This document shows, one piece after another, positions 59,555-64,000 of a DNA stretch of 64,000 bases; the first letter of the stretch is position 1; the number at the start of each line of letters is the position of its first letter. Under the pieces are notes generated by a model, which saw only the letters and a list, made by a program, of their open reading frames with translations, had not been told where the DNA came from and ran no database searches. The position numbers and the translations under genes are program-made. Source of the DNA: SXTU01 sp964496695 (lineage in GTDB: Bacteria; Verrucomicrobiota; Verrucomicrobiia; Limisphaerales; SXTU01); the NCBI GenBank assembly GCA_964496695.1, contig CAZCBE010000008.1:40460-104459 (forward strand). The letters are read 5' to 3'.

Positions 59555-59706
59555 GCGCCCTTTCCCCTCACCCTGTCCCTCTCCCCGAGGAGAGGGGATG
59601 GCGTTCGTGGCACCGTTGCTGTTACGACGCGCGTTGTAATAATCCAGCGCTGGCTGCGTCACCCCCTCTCCCAGAGGGAGAGGGCCGGGGTGAGGGGGAA
59701 GGGCGC
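59555..59706. repeat. 152-bp palindrome of the CCCTCTCCC family inside the oxidoreductase operon
   Basis: GCGCCCTTTCCCCTCACCC (59555-59573) faces GGGGTGAGGGGGAAGGGCGC (59687-59706). Each half also holds its own CCCTCTCCC hairpin. It lies in the 366-bp gap between the two oxidoreductase genes; the rest of that gap shows nothing. Confidence 0.8.
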
Positions 59707-59808
59707 GAGGGACAGACGACGAAGCTTCGCCAAGCCATAACACGGACCGCGCAGCAGCCGTAACCACGGCAGACACCGGTTTCGATTGGAGAGCGGAATG
59801 ACGCACGG

Positions 59809-61815
59809 TTATTTCACCGCGACGAGTTCGGTTTCGCTGGCCACGACTTCCACCACGCCACCGATGACCTCGGTGGGAACTTCTCTCACGTCCGTCAGAC
59901 CATGGCGGACGCACGTGATGTTCTCCTGCACGACCTTCTCGCCGCGCTTGCCGAAATACTTGCGGATGTATTTCTCCACGGACGCGAGCACCTGCTCATC
60001 ACCCATGCCCGAGCGGGCGGCGAAGGGCGTGACCTTGATGAAGATGCCTACCAGGCAGACGCCCTGCATGCGCTGCTGAAGGTCGGGGTCGGTGGCGATC
60101 TGCCGCGCAATCTTTACCGTGTCGAGGTAGAAGACCTTGAGCTTCTTGTTGCGGATGATCTTCTGGCCGTAGGCGGGGATGGCGCTCCACACATCCAACG
60201 GCTCCAGCTTGTCGCTCTGGATGAAGATGCTGCCATTCGGGGCAATGCCCGCGAGGGGATTGCCGAGGTTGAAGGCGTTCACGTCGTTGAGCGGGATGAA
60301 CTCGACGTGCTCCAGCTCGCTGTGCGTGCGGATGTGCGCGTCCGCGACCGTGAGGTAATACGTCGTCGGCAGGCCCTTCTTCTCGGAGCCGTATTTTGGG
60401 TAGGCCTGGACGTGGAGGTTGAACAGCTCGCCTACGAACGACGCGATCAGTTTGTTCGTCGTCACTGAGCCGAACCCGCCGACCGAGTGGCCGCGCATCG
60501 AGAACGCGCCGGAAGGCCGGAGGTCGGGGTCTTCCGCGCCAGGCAGCTCAAGCTTGTGCTTCACGCCGACGCACGAGAACTCCATCGGCTTCTCCGAGAG
60601 CATGTTCTTGAGGATCGAGTTGAAGTGGCAGCCGCGCACATCGCGCGAGCCCAGGCCGGCGACGCAGGCGTAGATCTTCGGGATGCGCGTGATGGCAGGA
60701 TACTTGAACTCGCCGAACGACCCGTAGCTCAGTCCCGTGAACGCGTCCGAGAACGCGGCGCGGATCCCCTGCACGAGCGGGTTTGACTGCGCGAGCGGGT
60801 TGTCCATGCGCTCGACAACCGTCACGGCCTTCACGTTCTTGAGCGCGGCGACGAGCTGCGTGGCCGGGAAGGGTGCGAAGCAGGTGACGTGAATGCCGCC
60901 GACCTTGGCTCCCGTGGTGGCGCGGATGTAATCAATCGCCGCCTGCGCCGTCTCCATCATGCCGCCCATGCCGACGACCGCATACTCGGCGTCTTCCATG
61001 CGGTAGCAGTCAATCATGTTGTAGCGACGGCCCGTGTTCGCGTAGAAGGTGTCCATCGCCTCCTGCACGGCGGCGGGGACAAGGTCATACACGTTGCGCT
61101 GGGCGACCTTGCCCTTCATGTAGGAGTCCTGGTTCTGCACCACGCCGGACATGATGGGATTGTTCGGGTCCATCATGCACCGCAGCTTCAGCGTGGGATC
61201 GCCGATGTAATCCTTCATGAACTCCAGCTCCGGGAGCTTCACGTTCTCAATCGTGTGCGTGGTGAGGAAGCCGTCCTGCACGTTCATGAACGGCGTCTCG
61301 CAGTTCTCTGCGGCGCGGCGCGCAATCAGCGTGAGGTCGCCCGCCTCCTGCGCATTGCGCCCGAAGAGGATGCCCCAGCCGCAGTCGGCGCAGCTCATCA
61401 CGTCGTCGTGGCCCGCGTGGACGTTGAGCGAGTGGCTCGTCAGCGCGCGTGCGCCGATGTTGAACACGGCGGGCAGGCGCTTGCCGGAAATGGTGTAGAG
61501 CACTTCCTTCATCAGCACGAGGCCCTGGCCCGAGGTGAAGTTCGTCACGCGCCCGCCCGCGAGCGCATAGCCCTCACAGGTGGAGGCCGCCGAGTGCTCC
61601 GATTCCGGCTGCACGAACGTGAGGACATCGCCCCAGAGGTTCTTTTTGCCGTTGGAGACTTCGGTTTGATACCCGGTTCCCATCGTGGTCGAGGAGGTGA
61701 TGGGGTAGGCACAGGCACCGTTGGTGATGTTGGTCTCCACCCACACTACGCAGCCTGCTCCGTCCGACGTGGTTGGTATCCCGGGGTAGGGAAACTGCTT
61801 TTGTGCGTCGCTCAT
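59809..61815 (-). CDS. Pyruvate:ferredoxin (2-oxoacid:acceptor) oxidoreductase, alpha plus gamma domains
   Basis: A 668-residue protein equal to the first part of NifJ. The alpha domain begins VETNITNGACAYPITSSTT and has ESEHSAASTCEGYALAGGR, TNFTSGQGLVLMKEVLYTIS and ARALTSHSLNVHAGHDDVMS. The gamma domain follows (FSMRGHSVGGFGSVTTNKLI, YPKYGSEKKGLPTTYYLTVA). The pieces run in NifJ order. It is the upstream gene of the pair, with the delta/beta gene 366 bp downstream. The enzyme is oxygen-sensitive in most organisms and suggests at least partly anaerobic or low-oxygen metabolism. Confidence 0.93.
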   Translation of the reverse strand: MSDAQKQFPYPGIPTTSDGAGCVVWVETNITNGACAYPITSSTTMGTGYQTEVSNGKKNLWGDVLTFVQPESEHSAASTCEGYALAGGRVTNFTSGQGLVLMKEVLYTISGKRLPAVFNIGARALTSHSLNVHAGHDDVMSCADCGWGILFGRNAQEAGDLTLIARRAAENCETPFMNVQDGFLTTHTIENVKLPELEFMKDYIGDPTLKLRCMMDPNNPIMSGVVQNQDSYMKGKVAQRNVYDLVPAAVQEAMDTFYANTGRRYNMIDCYRMEDAEYAVVGMGGMMETAQAAIDYIRATTGAKVGGIHVTCFAPFPATQLVAALKNVKAVTVVERMDNPLAQSNPLVQGIRAAFSDAFTGLSYGSFGEFKYPAITRIPKIYACVAGLGSRDVRGCHFNSILKNMLSEKPMEFSCVGVKHKLELPGAEDPDLRPSGAFSMRGHSVGGFGSVTTNKLIASFVGELFNLHVQAYPKYGSEKKGLPTTYYLTVADAHIRTHSELEHVEFIPLNDVNAFNLGNPLAGIAPNGSIFIQSDKLEPLDVWSAIPAYGQKIIRNKKLKVFYLDTVKIARQIATDPDLQQRMQGVCLVGIFIKVTPFAARSGMGDEQVLASVEKYIRKYFGKRGEKVVQENITCVRHGLTDVREVPTEVIGGVVEVVASETELVAVK

Positions 61816-61931
61816 ATCAGTGCTGAGTCAAAAGACTGCGCGACGGGAATGGATTTTCCGCGCGCTGTTGGCGTGAAGGTGGATTTCAGGGATTGACGGC
61901 GCAAGTTAAAAAGCGGGTGGAAGTGCTTTAT

Positions 61932-63440
61932 TCACACGCCTGACCCTTTCTTGGCCTTGCCCGGTTTGCCTTTTGGCTGGCCATCGGGCGCGGTGGCCTT
62001 CGTCGCGCCTTTTCGGGCAGTGACCTCCGGCGGTTCGGGGATGCGGCCCTGATCGTTGCTCGCCTCGATCCACTTCTCCAGTTCCACACGGAGTCGTTTG
62101 AGGGCGGCCTGATGCTCCGGTTTGGTGGACGCCGCGAGGTTGTTCATGGAATGCGGATCGGTCTCCATGTCGAACAGCTCCTCCGGCGGCATGGTGGGTG
62201 CGAGGTAAAAGTTTTTCTGCCAGTCGGTGAGCTTGCCCGCTGCGCCCAGCTCTTTGATCAGGTTCCACACGGGATAGCTGCGTTCCTTGTAGTCATTGGT
62301 CTGGAGGAATGGCCGCTCCGGCATGAAGTTGCGGATGTAGCGATACTTCGCATCCCGCACCGTGCGGAAGCGGAACATCGTCTCGTCGCACCGGTCGCGG
62401 GCTCCGAAGACATGCTGTCGCGGCGGCTCGGACTGCTCGCCGAGGAAGACCTGTCCCTGCATGTTCGCGGGCTTCTTCACGCCCGCGAGTGCGAGCGACG
62501 TGGCGGTGAAGTCCAGCGAACTGACAAGCTGATCGCTCACGGTGCCGGGCTTGAAGTTCGCCGGCACGGGCAGCCCTTTCGGCCAGCGGAGGAGCAGGGG
62601 GATGCTCAAGCCATCGTCATACACGAACTGCTTCCCGCGCACATGCGCCTGCCCATGGTCGCCCATGAAGAGCACCAGCGTGTTCTCCGCCAGCCCATCG
62701 GCCTCAAGCTGCTTGAGGATCAGGCCGATCTTGCGGTCCACCTCGCTCGCGGCATCGAGATACTCGGCCCAGTCCTTGCGCGCGACCGGATGGTCGGGAT
62801 AGATCGGCGGCAGGTCCACCTTCGCCGGGTCGGCTTTTACTGGCGCGTGAAACTTGCGATGCGTCTCCTGAAAATTGATCTGTGCGTAGAATGGCTGCTT
62901 CGTCTTCAGCTCCTCCCAGCTCTTCCCGTCGAACGGCTGGCCCGTGTAGGTGAAGTTCCAGTCCGTCTTCCCTGAACCTTTGAAGCCGAAGCTCTCTGGC
63001 ATCTGCACGACGTTCGCCGTGAAGTAACCCGCCTCGCGGAAGCGGTCCGTCATCACCTTCACGCCGGCGGGTAGCTGATACCCGTCGTCTCGATGCGACC
63101 GATGGTGATGCGCTCCAATGGTCGTCTGATACATGCCGGTCATGAACGCCGAGCGGCTCGCGCTGCATACCGGCGCGGTGGTGAACGCCCGCGTGAACCG
63201 CATCCCTTCGCCCGCCAGCCGGTCCAGGTTCGGCGTCCAGACCTCCTTCGTCCCATAGCAGCCCAAGTGCGGGCTGAAATCCTCGGCAATGAGCCAGAGG
63301 ATGTTGGGTCGTTTCTGCGCCTCAGCCGCATGGGCGGTGCCCTGCGTCAGCCAGCCGAGCGCACCGATCACCAAACCGAGCACCGCCCGGAGCCAGCCGC
63401 GGTTCCGCAGAGTGTAAGCCTCTTTGAAGAGTGGGTTCAT
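61932..63440 (-). CDS. Secreted sulfatase
   Basis: A 502-residue arylsulfatase-family protein with an N-terminal signal peptide (VLGLVIGALGWLTQGTAHA). PNILWLIAEDFSPHLGCYGT carries the first metal-binding Asp. The formylglycine motif is CSASR at residues 92-96 (C92 to be oxidised by a formylglycine-generating enzyme not in this window). FMGDHGQAHVRGKQ holds the second metal-binding part. The lysine-rich C-terminal tail (TARKGATKATAPDGQPKGKP) is unusual. Sulfatases are abundant in Verrucomicrobia that degrade sulfated polysaccharides, but the substrate cannot be told. Confidence 0.93.
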   Translation of the reverse strand: MNPLFKEAYTLRNRGWLRAVLGLVIGALGWLTQGTAHAAEAQKRPNILWLIAEDFSPHLGCYGTKEVWTPNLDRLAGEGMRFTRAFTTAPVCSASRSAFMTGMYQTTIGAHHHRSHRDDGYQLPAGVKVMTDRFREAGYFTANVVQMPESFGFKGSGKTDWNFTYTGQPFDGKSWEELKTKQPFYAQINFQETHRKFHAPVKADPAKVDLPPIYPDHPVARKDWAEYLDAASEVDRKIGLILKQLEADGLAENTLVLFMGDHGQAHVRGKQFVYDDGLSIPLLLRWPKGLPVPANFKPGTVSDQLVSSLDFTATSLALAGVKKPANMQGQVFLGEQSEPPRQHVFGARDRCDETMFRFRTVRDAKYRYIRNFMPERPFLQTNDYKERSYPVWNLIKELGAAGKLTDWQKNFYLAPTMPPEELFDMETDPHSMNNLAASTKPEHQAALKRLRVELEKWIEASNDQGRIPEPPEVTARKGATKATAPDGQPKGKPGKAKKGSGV

Positions 63441-63598
63441 GTGACTCCTTCAGACGAAGGCACGGCCTTCGGGGTTTCCTAGATTAGCGATGGCATTCGG
63501 AATGGGTCCAATCTCCGCGTGGCTTTCAAATCTCGGTCGCGTTGCTCGCCCATGTGTCCTATCAGTCCCCTCCGTCCCATCTCGAGTTCAGCACCCCC

Positions 63599-63945
63599 AA
63601 TGGCTTCGTTTCGCGAAATTCCATCGTTCGAAATTTCCAGCCCTCCGCGGGGCGCCGAGCCCCCGCTCGGCACGATCCCATACCCCGAATGGCTTCGTTT
63701 GGTAAAACTCTTCATCTGGCGGTCTGCAATGCTCCCGTTCCATTCGTGGTTTCCCCGTTATCCGACGCGGCAACCACACTCGAAATGGCTTCGTTTGGCA
63801 GTTCTTCTCCCTCTCCCTTCATCGGATGAGGGGAGAGGGCCGGGGTGAGGGGTGTTTTGCGGCATATCCAAAATGGCTTCGTTCCGCAAAAAACGCAGTT
63901 CGATACTCCCAGCCCTCTGCGGAGCGCCGAGCCCCCGCTCGGCAC
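63599..63945. repeat. Irregular repeat array at the right edge
   Basis: AATGGCTTCGTTT-like copies begin at 63599, 63688, 63784 and 63872 (spacings 89, 96 and 88 bp). A longer unit around GCGCCGAGCCCCCGCTCGGCAC occurs at about 63651-63672 and 63924-63945. A CCCTCTCCC hairpin sits at 63803-63850. A further hairpin (GGCGGACACC/GGCGTCCGCC) lies near 63970-63998. No gene is supported between 63441 and the end. Confidence 0.7.
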
Positions 63946-64000
63946 TGAGCCTGTATCGATTTGGCGGACACCATTGGGTAAGGTGGCCGGCGTCCGCCCA

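Noticed and set aside
63599..63945. CRISPR array
   Set aside because: Spacings of 89, 96 and 88 bp, diverged repeats and no cas genes do not fit.
1..64000. tRNA, rRNA or riboswitch genes
   Set aside because: I looked for cloverleaf-like stretches and conserved rRNA segments in the gaps and saw none. A covariance-model search would be decisive.

Overview
The window is high-GC DNA from a Verrucomicrobiota chromosome, most likely a subdivision 3 / Limisphaerales (Pedosphaera-like) organism. Four things point there: a complete 'Verru_Chthon cassette' (D-B-C-A gene order, 38459-45820), a PVC-type dehydrogenase with HEAT repeats and a C-terminal haem domain (2503-5547), a planctomycete-type cytochrome c joined to WD40 repeats (26418-29465), and very large Thr-Asn-rich exported proteins. 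No rRNA, tRNA or CRISPR array was seen.

Layout. 1-737 (-) is the start of a methyltransferase-glycosyltransferase fusion that runs off the left edge. 1034-9858 (+) holds a ceramidase-like hydrolase, the PVC cytochrome/dehydrogenase, glutamate dehydrogenase and a double-VWA membrane protein. 10279-20544 (+) holds two signalling proteins: a 2606-residue hybrid histidine kinase that is mostly coiled coil, then a second hybrid kinase in which the phospho-acceptor histidine is replaced by arginine. 20835-25797 (-) is a TCA-cycle block (gltA, sucC, sucD) interrupted by small accessory genes: a four-helix-bundle gene between inverted arms, an orphan antitoxin, a lipoprotein and a glyoxalase-fold protein. 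26024-36166 is mostly housekeeping: the cytochrome/WD40 protein, a TPR protein, nadC, birA, coaX, trpA and a DUF1015 gene.

36414-45820 (+) reads as one transcription unit. A BrnT/CopG-like toxin-antitoxin pair overlaps the first of two GspG-like pseudopilin genes, followed by the D, B, C and A genes of the Verru_Chthon cassette, most joined by 4-nt ATGA overlaps. Next comes a 2960-residue subtilase-like protein with P-domain, NHL-like and PPC-like regions (46048-54930), whose usual catalytic Asp position is Gly. 55081-63440 holds a PfkB-type sugar kinase, two paralogous lipoproteins, a pyruvate:ferredoxin oxidoreductase split into two genes, and a secreted sulfatase.

The intergenic DNA is unusual. 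Nearly every gap over about 70 bp holds an inverted repeat. Some arms are made of short tandem words, a different word at each site; others belong to recurring hairpin families. One element looks like a MITE (29654-29801), with a decayed relative at 9859-9992. One gene, the four-helix-bundle gene, lies exactly between two such arms and fills the gap between gltA and sucC. The best candidates for new biology are the pseudopilin/giant-surface-protein locus, the giant coiled-coil kinase with its His-less partner, and the palindrome families with their one gene-carrying member.
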